Below are positions 10,901 to 24,564 of a DNA stretch of 64,000 nt, piece after piece (within the stretch, counting starts at the first letter, position 1; the number at the start of each line of letters is the position of its first letter). A model generated the notes under the pieces. The model ran no database searches. It was not told the origin of the DNA and worked only from the letters and a program-made list of their open reading frames with translations. The stretch is from assembly GCF_031755915.1 (NCBI RefSeq), contig NC_083383.1, positions 21,131,001-21,195,000 of the forward strand, read 5' to 3'. Position numbers and translations under genes: made by a program. This DNA is from Ziziphus jujuba. Taxonomy: Eukaryota; Streptophyta; Magnoliopsida; Rosales; Rhamnaceae.

Positions 10901-13900
10901 GGCATGTTCAATGGTTTAGAAGGTCTATAGAGTGGCTTAAATGCCATGTCCAAATTGGAATGTAGGGTCTTCTCATGGATTACATCTAATGACACATCGC
11001 TAATTCTCAACAAACTTACACCAAGCTCTCCTCTTTCATCGGTATCAACCACATTTTCTTTATGTCACTGGACCAACCAACATACCGAGGCCAAAAACTT
11101 AACTGCCAATGCCACCATGTTTCAAAACATCCTCCATGCAATTGTCCTTGGTGATCCTAATCTTTGCCGCATTTGTCTCCAAAAAAGCCAAAACTACCTT
11201 AGTTCATCATTAGAGTAAAAAAAAAAAAGATCAAATCCCATAAGCCACATCAAAATTAGAGTACATAGACAAGACCAAATCTCATAAGCCGCCTTTTTGG
11301 CCAACATTTGTTGCTTTTGGATTCCCCAAACGTCTACTACACTCTCGAAGATATCCTATTCGAAGAGTGTGTGAAGAAGGAAAGCTTAACTTGATTAATG
11401 CACTAGCCTAATGTGATATTTCAGTTTTACCCTTGTAGCATGATGAACTTAATTGGCTTCTACACCACCATTTGTAAGCATTAGGAAGTTTCTCAAAGTT
11501 AAAGTCACTTAGTAGTGTTACTCTTTGACTCTGAATGCTAACCTTATAGCTTATCGACCAGTATGGATCCGAATGCTCAAAAAGAACAAAGCGTTTAACT
11601 ACAATGATGGAGTTTTTTTTTTATAAGTGGAAGCAACTGGGGAAAATTTTGGCGGAGCAATTTGGGGTTGAGAGAGATTGAGGTTGGTGGTGTACATAGA
11701 TGAAGGACAAAGGTTGGGTGTGGGAAAAGAACGTAGAAGAGAGAATAATTTGGAGCCGACAAGGATGGAGGACATTGGGGTTTGGTGGTTTGTGCTGTTA
11801 AGTATAATGCCTTACAAGCTTATTTATTGTAAATATATTGCTGATTAATAAATAAAGTTACATTTGGTTTTATATTTGCTTGCATGTATTATAAGTTTAA
11901 GCATATAATCTAAAACAATGCGTAAAGTTATAGTATATTTAATTAATTAAAATCATTGATAGGATCCATTATCATTACGAATGTAACAGTTTTATTTGGA
12001 TTGTTAATGTAGTGATATTAAAATGAAGGTACTTTGTATAATAAAACTATATAATACTCAACCAGATAAATATTGAATTTTTAATAATGTCCGTGTTATA
12101 TAAAGTACTCATATTTATCAATTTAATGATCATATATGGAACAATCTTAATCATGAATCGTTAACAAGCTTCTATCTATGACATTATGTCTTTTGATTTA
12201 TTAGGAAATATTTATTATTTATGATAAGCTAAAGCCTTATATATTGAATACATAATGAAATAGATAGCTGAAAATAATAAATACAGATATAGAATTCATT
12301 CCTTCTAAATGGAAATTAGAAAAATAGTTTGAATGGTAATTCAAGTCTTAAATAATAGAGCCTTCAGTTTACAATAAAATTGTGAATTAATTATTTATTA
12401 AAAAGTTATTGAAATTCAAGGATAAAGAAATAATTAAAGAGAACTACAGTTATTAAACATAGCTCTAATTATAAACTATTCATAGAGAATTGGTCTATAT
12501 GTAATGATATGAACTATTTATAATGGATCAATTTATATGTAACGATTAAATCAATAGCCTATTCAATATTTTCATTGAGTAATTAATTCTATAATATTAT
12601 AGAGTGCATTTTTAGTTTCTAAGTGAAGTAATACTGGAATTAATAAATTAGATATATTAATTAAAGAATTTAATTAATTATCAAATTTATTGGAGCTTGA
12701 ATTATAGGTCCATCAATCCCAATGTTATCTCTGTAGTACTTATATTGAACATAGAAAATATAAAAGGATAATTGATTTAAAATTATAAAATTTTAAATTA
12801 ATTATTTTTACTCAATAAAACGTGGACATGAAAAATGTTTTCTAGGTCTCATATTTATGCCATTGCAAATGTTGTAGAATTGAATGTAATTAATTAATTC
12901 TGAATTAATTATTTAGTTAAATGCTATGATTATTTAAGAGATATGTGTTTAATTTATTTAGATAAATTAAAGTGATTAATATTAATTATTTAAAATTATT
13001 TTAATTAATTAAGATTATTTTATTTGATATAGTTTTCAAAATGACTAGTTTTAATAATTAATATTATCTAATCACATTTGAATTTTGGAATTCAAAATGA
13101 TTAAATTTATCTTATCAGATATTATCTTTGCATTATGTTATTAGCTATGATCTTTTAATTAGTTAAAATGGTTTCAATTAATAAAGACAAAATTTTAAAA
13201 TAAGAGAGGTTCAAATGAAGTTGGGAATTATCTTTGGTTTTATATTTATGACATAAAATAGCAAAAAATAAATAAATAAAAAAACAAAATAAAATAAAAA
13301 GAGAAAAAAAAAAAAAAAAAAAAAAAAAAAGAATGTAAAGGTTTTTTGTGTGTTGAGAACAAAAGTAGAAAAAGGAAAAATAGAGTAACCGAAAAAATTG
13401 ATTATAACATTTCCATTGACCCGGATTCATCTGTTTATTGATAGGAGTTTGGGAAGATTTCTAGTCAAAAGAAAATATTCTTACTTTCTTCTAATAACTT
13501 CAAAGATATTTTTTCTTTTTAATTATTTTTTTTGTTATTAATACTATATACATTTATAACATATCTTCACTATAAAATTTATGAAATTCGTTGTTCCGCT
13601 AATCATTTGTTTGGATGCAACATTGAGTTGGGAAGCTCAGCCAGATAGTATGAACAACGAGTAAGGAGGATGGATTTTTGGGTTTCAAGAACCTCAGAAA
13701 TTCCCTTGTCGCTTGGAGTGATAATATGAAAGCTCAAGAGATTGTGCCTTGAAATTTGATTGTGAGAATCAGTGCTCGTTTTGTAACGAGTTCGGTTTTA
13801 AATTGGACGAGATTTCATCACCCACATTTTTTAATTAACTATATAAACTTAATGAAAAACAAATTATATACAATTATATTAAAAACAAAAATAAAATAAA

Positions 13901-15443
13901 ATAAAAAGACACCCAATGTGCTATCAAGCAAAACTTTGGCTATATGATTATGTCATGGTAAGTTCGTCTTCTTTCATATCTTAGGTGTTAATAACTGGAT
14001 CGGCTTTGTTTTTATATTTCTTCAAGGAACATGTTTTTGCTTCTTCTTCTTCTTCTTCATTTTTTTTAATTAAATATTATAAATAAATAAGATTATATTT
14101 TTATTTTAGATTTGCTTATTTTATTAAATTTTTTTGTAAAGATATAATTTGATTTTATATGCTTGATTGATAACAGAATGCTGAGATTAAAAAAATTGAA
14201 TATAATTTAAATATAGCTTTCAAAAAAAAAATACATATTATTATAAAATTTTTATTACAGATTTTGTATAATAATAATAATTTAGAAGGTGTATTCAATT
14301 AACTGTATAAAAGTATTTGAAATCTGAAATATTAAAGGATCATTAAATTTAAAATATTTTAAAAAATATTAAATTTTAATAGATTTGAAAAAATTTTAAA
14401 AGTGAAATTATAAATAAAAATACTAATCTATAATTCTATCTCCCCATCCCTACAATTTTATTAAATTCTTTACAATTTTATTAAATTCTTTACAAATTCT
14501 ATTAAATTTATAAAATTTCACTACAATAATAAATTTTTTTAAAAAAATTTATTTTAAATTTATCAAATTTTAAATTGAATATACATATTTTCATCATTTC
14601 TCATTTAACATTTCTCGTTGTAATATTTTTCATAATTTAGATATCTCATTTAACATTTCTCATTGTGATATGTTTCATAATTTAGATGTCGTTCTAGGGT
14701 ACCATGTCTAGTTTGACTCATCAGGAACCAAACAAAAAGTTAAGATCATCCGTTGGGTGGTTTACAATTGAAACATCGCCAAGTAGTATAAAGCTGGGCG
14801 ATTAAAAATCTGTACATTCAAGGAAATCAGTATCTAGAGAAACACCAACTTTTTTTCTAATCAACTAATTATTATTATTGTCATTTTGTACCGGAGCATA
14901 TCTTCTATTTGGATAACAATTAAATAAAGAAAGTTCAAGAGTCTTCGTTGACACTGCCTATGAGTCCTTCCTGTCCAATATTAAAATACAACAATTAGCT
15001 TTTAATAAAAACCAATTATACACTGTTGGGATGAGACAACGGTTTCTCTGTGATCAGAACATTCTAAGTACTTGATCAGCTATTCCATCCATTAGGAATG
15101 CAAGGAACCATTCAATAAAAATAAAAATGTAATTATACATTTTAGAATGGTCAATATCCCAACCATACTTCCTAAAACTTGTACACATACAAAATGGACC
15201 ACCAGCATCGATATCGCCACGGATAATCACCAGGTAAGGTATGCTAAAAGCAAGCAGCGTGTCTCCTCCAGCGACAAATTATCATCGCTGCATTGGATCT
15301 GCCATAGTTGTTTGGTAGATACAACTCAAACTAAAGGTCCTTAATTTACAAGGCTCATTAACTTCAACCCTGTACATTGCAGGACACAGAGAAACTAAAG
15401 TGACATAACCCAACAACTACTCAAATCTCCTGGCATCAATCAG
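10901..15443. other. AT-rich gene-free stretch with possible old LTR
   Basis: No gene is seen. A 90-codon plus frame at 10946-11218 matches nothing I know. A block of about 1.8 kb (11796-13622) starts TGTTAAGTATAATG and ends GGATGCAACA, and its composition is like that of Copia LTRs, but no target duplication and no primer site were found. Poly-A tracts lie near 11218-11229 and 13303-13330, and a CTT run near 14041-14059. The last kilobase before 15444 probably contains the 3' untranslated end of the GATA gene. Confidence 0.45.
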
Positions 15444-16092
15444 CTAATCAAAGTTAGCAGGGATGTCTATATCTGTATCTGAAGGATTAGCAAGCTCAAC
15501 CAGAGGCTCCTGCAGGTCCCAAAACTTCAATATCAGAACTGTAATTATTTTTAGGAGAAACTGGAAATCAATCAAAGATGCTTTAACTGCTTTATCCAAT
15601 ATTCTCTTTGGAATCATTAAAAGAAAATATATACCCTAAAAGAAAAAACGCTTTGGATAAGTCCCGAAAGAATTAATGAGAGATAAAATATCTTGCATTG
15701 TGTAATCATCTTTGGAACTTAAATGTGAGAGTTATGCATGCTTCTGATGCAATATTATAGCACCAACATAGATGTCAAACCCCTATCAACAACAGTTACA
15801 GCATGTTATATGAATCAATTACAAAGGCTAGATATTTTACCTCCTCATCATTGGTTGAAGAATGCACAAGTCCGATTGGCATGGTGTTTGTAAGATCTTC
15901 AGCAGCTTCATGTAAATCCTGCATCACACATGTAAATGCAAGTCAATGGTAACAAATTAAATATATATATCAAAGAATATTTATTTATGAGAATTTTCAG
16001 GGATTCTTTGACACATTTTGTCTTTTATTATCTAAACATGGTAAATAGCCATTGTTTGTTCCAAACATACACAACACAAATATATATACAGG

Positions 16093-16127
<35 letters not shown>

Positions 16128-16296
16128 ACACAGATTTGCTATGGTGGGCTCTTATCCCCCAGCATAATGTGGGCACACATCAGGCAACACAATTCCCTTC
16201 TTTAGCAAAAATTTTTATACACATATATAGCTATGAAACAAACGAAATAAATTTATTAAAGAATCCCAGCATGCAAGAATTCATAATACAATTAGT

Positions 16297-16329
<33 letters not shown>

Positions 16330-19224
16330 CAGTTAAGCAAATAACCATCTCAGTAAATCTAGTACATAAACAAAATATGACAAGTAAATAGTAGCCGAAA
16401 GACACTTGGACACTTTGAATTTGCACCAAGTTGTTTTAACCTGTGCTTTCAAAGGACTGACTGACTAGAAGAGCAGCTATGGCACTCACCAACCCTTCCT
16501 TACCACAAGGGTGGAGAAAGAACTTTGCCAGGAGCATTTTCAAAATCCACAAATTTCTCTAGCCCAAAAAATAAATATTCTACAACTGTAATCTGCAAAT
16601 TCCATCTTCTGCGAAGATAACAAGAAAACGCTTACAAGATGCATTAAAATTAAACCAGATTGTTTATAATGTTACCAAGACAGAACTTCAAACATATAAT
16701 AAAAACTGAGCTATTGGATGAGAGAAAAAATTGATAACCTAAACAAAAAGGTGTATCTTTCTATCACCAAGCTCACATTCCCAATCCTAATCATATCTGT
16801 TGACAAGCTCAAGTTGCTCGGCAACAAGAAAACATCAGTCAAAGCATCAATAGCTTTAACCTCATTCCATGTTAAACTAAACAATGCCTTTGGCAACCAA
16901 TAAGTATATCCAGAAAAAAAGAACTCAAATAAGGTAATATGTAATGGAAAAGATCTCATCAAAAGGCTGGGGGCAACTATTGAATTGTAAACATACTTCC
17001 TCATCAGGGTTGACAGAAGGATCATTGGATCCTTCAGTAACTGTCTTAGAAGGATCTTCAGGAGTTCCCTGCATGCACCACAGATTTGATTAGAAAATGA
17101 AGCAAGCTTAGCACCTTATTTAAAAAGTGTCTGCTCATGTAACAGAGAAACAATACATGGCCATCCTGGTTGCCTGATAATTCTCCTTCTGCAATTGAAG
17201 GCTTGACATCGAGTGGAGTTTCCTACATGACCGATTCACATCATTATATCAAAGAAACAATCTTATAAAACAAAAGGTAGTAAATAACTGCTATTTTGAA
17301 GATAAATAGTATCAGCCAGATATATCTGATACACATAATTCAACTGCTATTTTGAAGATAAATAGTATCAGCCAGATATATCTGATACACATAATTCTTA
17401 TTCCTTGTGATAAAGTTAAAACCACATTACCCATGGTAAGTCAGGACCCTCTACTAGAGCAGAGAACATATAAAAATCAGGTTAAACTAAAAAGCTTTTA
17501 GTTTCCCTGGCCCTACCCTTGAAGGAAAAAATATTCCTCATCCACACACTCAAAACACTGTACGCACACATTAAAAATAAAATCTTCAGACAGTTCTTTT
17601 ACCGTATAGACAATGCATTCATTAAAAGTTAATACAAAAGTAGAAAGGAGGCCCACAAGTTTTACTCTCACAAAGTAAATGGTTTGGTTCACAGGCTATA
17701 CAAAGATGCTGTTGACATAAAGGAAATGAAATACACATCTGAAAGACAAAATGTTGTACATACAGGTTCTATATGATCCATTGAAAGGTTTCTTCCTCCC
17801 TTACTGAGATCTCTCAATGTTCCCTGTATAATCAATAAACTGGTGAAGAAAAAAAGATGACTAATAGATTAAGAAAATAGTTATACAGAACTTAGCAACA
17901 ACAAAAATATGGCTGAGTTAAATGCATGATTAAAATACATGCATTAGAATGGAAGACAAGTTGTGAGAGATATTTACTATTATAACAAGAAAAAATATTT
18001 AATATCGTAGAATAAGAGATAGTTATTATCATAGCCAGGATGACTAACAAAATGGGAAGAGTAGTAATTGGAAACTGAAAATGTCAAATCTACATATCAC
18101 CTAACACCTGCATTTAATACCGGCAGCAATCAACATATCCACCACACGAGCAACTGAAACAGTGAATGCTATTGGATGAAGGACTTTTTGAGAACTATAA
18201 GACCTAAAAAGGAAAGCTTCCTGGTGGCTGAATACCTTCATTCCCCAAGAATTTCAGCAAAACACTTTATGGAACAACACACTGATAACAATATGCCTTT
18301 TCATATATTGGAAATGGTGCGTAAAGAGCCTGGGCTCCAAAGTAACTAAGTATAGTAAAGCAGAGTCAGTTAAGCTACCAAATTGCATTAACCATATCTA
18401 TCTGACTACCACCTGCTATTACAACTCTATTGTGATGAGTAATTAAAGTCTATGTACTTGTGCATGCAATGCAAAATGAGATGGACAGAAGGGTTTTTAA
18501 ACAAGATAACCAAGTTACATAAACTCTAAAGACTGATCAACTACTTGCTAATCAATGCTAAAAAAGCCTGACCATCACAAAGGCATATTAGTAAAACCAC
18601 AAACAAACCTTATTTGCCCACATAAGACCACATGCATTACACAAAGTTCTTGGTCCAGCTGGCCCCCGCCGCATTGCAGGAGTATTATTTTCACTAACAC
18701 CACAGTGTTGACATTTTCGCAAACTGGAAAACATAGCACGAAAGGCAAAGAAAATTAAATTATATTACACAGAAACCTAAAATTTCTTAATTAAAATAAA
18801 TTGTAATCCAAAGGCTGAAATCAAAACCATATTGCACTTCTAACTCACACAGTTTCGGGACGAGGAGTGCCATTTTGAAGGCAACTCTTTGCTGAATCCC
18901 AACTTGAAGTCCCTGAACTTTCTTTCAGAGAGGCAAACTGCCCATTCTTACGGTGCATCCTATAAAGGCAAAACAAAAGCAATGATGCCACGTTCAGCTT
19001 TTTGGCAACAACAAGAATATAGACAGCATTTTTGGATTTTTGGCATTGCAACTCTAATGACTTCAAACTAGGACTTTTAAGTGACAAAAGCTCACTCTCT
19101 ATTTATAGCTTCTAACTCAATCCTAACAAAAATGAAACTTAACTTTATGACATCACCTTATGTTTAGAAATATTTTTTCCATCATACACTTAAGATATGC
19201 AGAAGTTTCCTACAGGAAATAAAT

Positions 19225-19258
<34 letters not shown>

Positions 19259-21720
19259 GTGCCCTTGGTACGTTCCCCTTAAGTACAAGGAAAAAGCAAG
19301 AATTCCATAGTCTTAACCCGCATTTGCTTTTGGGATTTATCTAGGAAAAAAACTTCAAATGACAAAAACACAGAGAGACATCCATGTGAACATATGAAAT
19401 GCAGCACACACCAAAACCCAAATGAGAAAGAAAAAAGAAAAATGTGTCATCAACGTTGTATATTCAGGTATGCCATTAATTCCATTAAGAAAAATTTGTA
19501 GTAATGTGGATACCATCATATGAGTGCATCAAAATCAAATTAACAATAGTCCTAATAATCAGTTATAAAATTACACGGAGTAAAAATTCAATGGTATAAA
19601 ATCTTCGATATCATGTAGCTACCTAAACATGTTTCTCCAAGGGTAAGAACCAAAAATAGAAAATTAGTTCAGTTCCGCAAGGTAATCAAAACATTAAAGA
19701 TTGTAGAGATGATTTGCCAGCAACCACCATAAGGAATAAATACATGCATAAAAAATTTCAAGAATGAAAACAATGCATGCTATAGTTCTGATACACTAAT
19801 ACTATGTGTTCATTATGTCAAGCTGAAACTCTAATTTTATGTCAGGAAAAAGATGGATTCCAGAAACAACAAGGTTACATTCAAACAGTTGACCCAACTG
19901 AAGAACATAAGTTGGCTGATCTAGTCAGATGCATACCGATCCCCAGTTATGTTAAATTCTAATTACAGGTTAAATTTTAATTAATTAAGATATTCACGCA
20001 CCCAACCTCATTCAATAACTTAACATCCAAAACTATTTAAAACAATCAAACTTAAAAAGCATTAATTTTTATTAATATTATTATTATTATTTTTCCTTTC
20101 AAAGTTAAATTTACCATACCTCTGGGCAACCTCCTTACGTACAGTATACCTAATTTTCTTGTCAAAACATCTCTCCTTCCGTTTTTCACGGAACCTAACC
20201 AGGGAAGCTATTCTTCGTGAGAGATTTGAGCGCTTTGGAGTATCACCTACAACCTAGAGATTGTAGCAGATAACACAGTTAGATAAGCACAGAAGATATG
20301 CTGTTAACTGGAATCAATAATTGTCACATGTTCATTACCCTATTCTGATCATAAGGTACTTCAATGGTAGTGGGTACACCAGTTGGTATGTCACGTCCTC
20401 CCAGAAGCAAGAGCACTGCTTGCACCTGTTGTGTATAATCAAGAAGAAAAAAAGGAAGGAAAAGGTAACAGAAAGAGGAAAAAAATAAAAGAATTCCTTC
20501 AGATACTCTAATCTAGCAAACCTACCAAAAGAAGAAGGCTAGAAGTCAACTAAACTATCCAATTTAAAATCGGTTGTAACAATCTGACTGATTATAGTGT
20601 CCAATTAGTATAATGAAGCAACCAATGGAATCCAAGTACCACAAAAATAAAAATGGAATTAAAAACTAAATTATGCATTAGTTGCTTGCAAAATGCTTTA
20701 AAAAAAGAACCGAAAGGAACACAGATAACAATTGCATTCCCAAAATGCAAAATTTCAACCTCATATTGCTTCACAAATGAGTAGTTAAAAAATACAGTTA
20801 TCCACACTTTACAAGCAGATGAAAACACAGAATAAATTACATAATCCATGAACAGAGACAGAATACAATTCAAAATTCATTACCAATAAATTACATAATC
20901 CATGAACAGAGACAGAATACAATTCAAAATTCATTACCCAACGCATAGTAACAAATTAGTGATACTATTTACTATAGTGAAATCAGTATGAATATGCCAA
21001 AAAGTCATAAGCTCTTAAAAAGGTGATTAAACACTCCCAACCCAAAAATAAAATAAAATAAAATTTTATATAAACAGAAAATTCCCAAACAAAACTTTGA
21101 AAAAATTAAAATCCACAAAATCATATTCTTTTTAAAATTTTTCTTATTTTTTGTGGATAAGCAGAATTCCAGTAACAATAATCAAACCAAAATCCGAATG
21201 AAGAAAGTAAAAGAAAATTTCTTTAAGTTCCCTCCAAAATATACTATCCTGCGCACACCCATGAGCACCTACGAAGAAAGGAAAATTCAATTCAACCAAT
21301 AATTATTTTGATTGATTTCAGTTTCGATGTTTAGCATAATCAATGAAAACCAATTACTTTAATTACACACACAAACACACACACGCATATTTATTACTCA
21401 ATTAACCACAGAATTTATCAGTATTCACAGACACAGAGACAGAGTACCTTCTCAGGCGTAACAGCAGGGAACACATACACCTCCCCTTCAAAAGAAAGAG
21501 TGAGCTCACTAGTCCTCGAAGCCATAACCATTGCTCCATGTTCAATAACATTCGCCGAATTTATACGATTCTCTTCCACCTCATCCATTCCATCATCACC
21601 ATCATTTCCACCACCACCTCCTTCTTCATATTCACCATCATCGTCTTCGATAGGTATAGGACCCCGCAAGTGTTCCTCGAATGGTCGCGCTTGCAAAGGC
21701 TGTGGATTAGCAGCCGCCAT
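15444..21720 (-). CDS. ZML: ZML-type GATA transcription factor (TIFY, CCT and GATA domains)
   Basis: This nuclear DNA-binding transcription factor is of the GATA24/25/28 (ZIM/ZML) group. Ten coding exons (minus): 21448-21720, 20339-20425, 20120-20253, 18849-18959, 18609-18723, 17764-17823, 17157-17222, 16997-17068, 15841-15918, 15444-15509. All introns are GT-AG and phases close, giving 353 residues. An acidic, glycine-rich N-terminus (D/E/G run about 25-50) is followed by a TIFY domain (about 71-107, motif [11 protein letters not shown]), a CCT domain (130-173) and a GATA finger C206-x2-C209-x20-C230-x2-C233, the 20-residue loop typical of this plant subfamily. The start is the first ATG before the acidic region. 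The C-terminal tail, in five short exons, is Asp/Glu/Pro/Ser-rich and longer than in the roughly 300-residue Arabidopsis members. Family members regulate light-stress and phenolic genes; that role here is inferred. Confidence 0.95.
17286..17397. repeat. 56-bp perfect tandem duplication in a GATA gene intron
   Basis: Two adjacent copies (17286-17341 and 17342-17397) of the same 56-bp unit starting AACTGCTATTTTGAAG. They appear identical, so the duplication is recent or an assembly effect. They lie in the intron between exons 17157-17222 and 17764-17823. Confidence 0.93.
20831..20938. repeat. 54-bp perfect tandem duplication in the first GATA gene intron
   Basis: Copies 20831-20884 and 20885-20938, unit starting AATAAATTACATAATCC, apparently identical. 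They lie in intron 1 of the ZML gene. Confidence 0.93.
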
Positions 21721-21737
21721 AGATGATACCTCCTTCG

Positions 21738-21750
21738 AAACCCTAAACCC
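21738..21750. promoter_or_regulatory. Telo-box repeat in the GATA gene leader
   Basis: AAACCCTAAACCC lies 18-30 bp upstream of the ATG at 21720. AAACCCTA telo-boxes are common near plant transcription starts of highly expressed and growth-related genes. Two looser CCCTAA-like motifs follow at about 21860 and 21959. The function here is inferred only. Confidence 0.5.
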
Positions 21751-23947
21751 ACCAACTTTACCGAAACGCTAAGCTGCAAACCTGTTCCATCGGAGGAAAA
21801 AAGGAAGATCTTTTTTTTATTATTATTTTTCTTCTCTATAACACAAAATTATCGAAAAACCTAACCCTAATTACTGAATTTTTCGAGCTCGAAGAAGCTT
21901 CGAAACTGAACCAGGAAAAAAAAAAAAAATTTAAAAAAAAAAAGGATAAACAAGCTTTAACCCTAAAAATAGCTAAGATTTGCAGGGTGTGCCCCTGTGT
22001 TTCCTTGGAAAGCCTCAAATTGGGTAAATTTCACTTTCAATTTTATTTTTCTTTTTTTTTATAATTTTTTTTAAATGTTCTTTTTTTTTTTTTTTATTCT
22101 TTCTATTTTCGTTGAAGAAAATTGCAAAAAGAATGTGCAGGCCCATCCAGAATTTCTATAAATTTTTTTTATTTTTTTTTTTGTGGGAAATGTTGGTTGT
22201 TTTAATGTCAACGCTTGAATTTTGTCTGAGGAGTTTCTGGACCGTCCGATTATTGATGGAGGGATGATGATGATGGGATGTGGGACCCCTTATTCACATG
22301 GAGTGTGTTTGTTGGGGAGGGTGATTCATAATTGGAAACCGTGTGCTTGTGGAGCCCACCTGGAAGTGAAGGTTTTTAATACGATTGTGATCTGACGGTC
22401 AGGAAATAAAGGTATGAATTTTCTTTTTACTGGGAATTACTAAAATAGGAATATGTTTTGGATTTTTTTTTTAATTTTTAAATTTATTTTTTTTGGCCGA
22501 ATTTTTTTTTTTTTTTTTTTTTATGAGTGTGTGTTTTGGTGCCTGTCCATTTAAAGAAATGGGGGAATGATGGTATTTTGGATAGGAATTTGAAATGGTG
22601 ACTAATTTTGGCATTAAATCTATAATCGGATAATACTTTGTGGTTGATTGCATACCTTTTGGAATACATTGCGGACTGGTATGTCTTTGCACAAAGCTTG
22701 GAGCTTTTTTTAACATATAACAATGCACATATGTCCACGTGTCCTCAATTATTTATTTATTCATTTCGCCTATAAATATAACAAAAAAAATTTTAGTTCT
22801 GATATATTTAATTTAACATGGTATACAAAAAACAATAAAAATGTTTGCAAATTTTTATATTTTTTTAATTTTCAAATATGTACTTGAATGCCTGAAAAAA
22901 CCGAACAATAAAATGAGTCACATAAACAGCAAATATTGCAAGAATTGAATAATAATAATAATAAAGCTAGTTTGTTGAGTGGAACACACAAGTGTTTGGG
23001 AAAATTCTCTCTACGACTTGGAACCAATTTTTTTTTTTTTTTTTTGGGCGATTCCCATGTAATTTGACTCCATAACATTTAGGCAGTGGCATAGCCACAC
23101 TTTGGCATGGGAGCCATTGTATTTTTTATATTTTAGAAAATTAAGGGAGAAAATTATTTATATTAATATTTGGTCCCCTAATTAAAATATTAATTTGTCT
23201 AAATACATTATCATTATTTTCTATAAGAATTTATTATTCTAAATTGTAAACTACATTAATTAAAAATAAAACATTATTTAAATTATTGACTTAATTAATT
23301 TAATTTTAGTGTAGTTATTAATATGCAATGTTATATGCACGATTTAATCTACAAACATATCTATTAAAAGTACACCATATTAATATTTGATTGGTTAACA
23401 AATAAACATATTATATAAATAGATAAATAAAATTTTCCCCAAAAAAAAAGATAAATAAAAATTTAAAATAATAAATATTTAAATATAAACAAATCAAATA
23501 ATAACACATATATCCATATTTACTCGTATTAAATATGTTGTAAATATGTTAGTAAAATGGTATCTGTAGCATCATTATATTATTGTTTTGTTGGAAGTTG
23601 CTATTACATAGCAGTTGGTACTGTTTGCATAGGCTTACATTAAAGTGGTCCTTACTTTGATTTTTGGCCGTCAGTATGTACCATATCTATTGAATCCATT
23701 GCTGTCGAACTCCGTTTTCTGCATTCACTTAGAATTTTCTAGTAATTACCACCACTAATAAGCTATTTCACTTAACAGACTACATCAAAATCTCCTCATC
23801 ATACAATTTGGCATCACAAAAAATAAATAAATAAAAATAAAAAATGTTAATTTTAATACAAGAGTGCATTCATCAAGAGAAATTATATTTCACATTCTAT
23901 ATATAAGATCTAGACCAGATTGTAAATTACATTGTTAATAATACATA

Positions 23948-23978
<31 letters not shown>

Positions 23979-24564
23979 GGCCCCTCTAAAATAAGACGCC
24001 ATGTAGTTTTTTCCTGATGCCATATGACAACAAAAAACAAAGTAAAACTGAATAAGTAACTGAATACAAGATAAGCAAAAGAGAGCTACTCTGAGAATAA
24101 CTAATCTGGCGTGTCATTGTTTTGTAAGATAGGATATATACAAGTACAGAATAGAAAAGAGATGCCTACTTAAAATCTCATAAATCAAATTCAAGCACTA
24201 CATATCCTGGAGAACAAAAATCCAGCTGCATGTTAGAAATGAGAAATATGAGAATGCAGAAACCTGATTCGGTAGCTTTGTTCGTTTCAACTGGGTTACT
24301 ACAGACAAGATGCCAAGGGTCTAATGAATAGTTACCTCATCTCTCTTTAACAAAAGGCAAGTTCCTACTACTGACTCTGCCCCAACCACCTGTAACAAAG
24401 CAGAACCATAATAGTCTTGCAACATTGTCTACCAGCTTCGTCATGTTTGGATACTTAGGAGAAAAACCATCCCATGCTATCAAGAATTATTAATGTAACA
24501 TATTTTAATCTCTTTTCATCCTCCCCTCCCCCCGCAAACAGTGTGATTGTAGTCTCTCATGCAA
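21751..24564. other. Promoter region of the GATA gene and AT-rich spacer
   Basis: The part next to 21750 should contain the GATA gene leader and promoter. The part just below 24565 should contain the 3' untranslated end of the HVA22-RNase H gene. Between them is AT-rich DNA with poly-T/A tracts (22080-22096, 22500-22522, 23029-23045, 23954-23978). No exon or transposon end was recognised. Confidence 0.5.

Noticed and set aside
10807..11218. Overlapping frames of 81 (minus) and 90 (plus) codons
   Set aside because: Neither shows a known domain, and they lie next to the old Copia LTR remnant. Probably chance.
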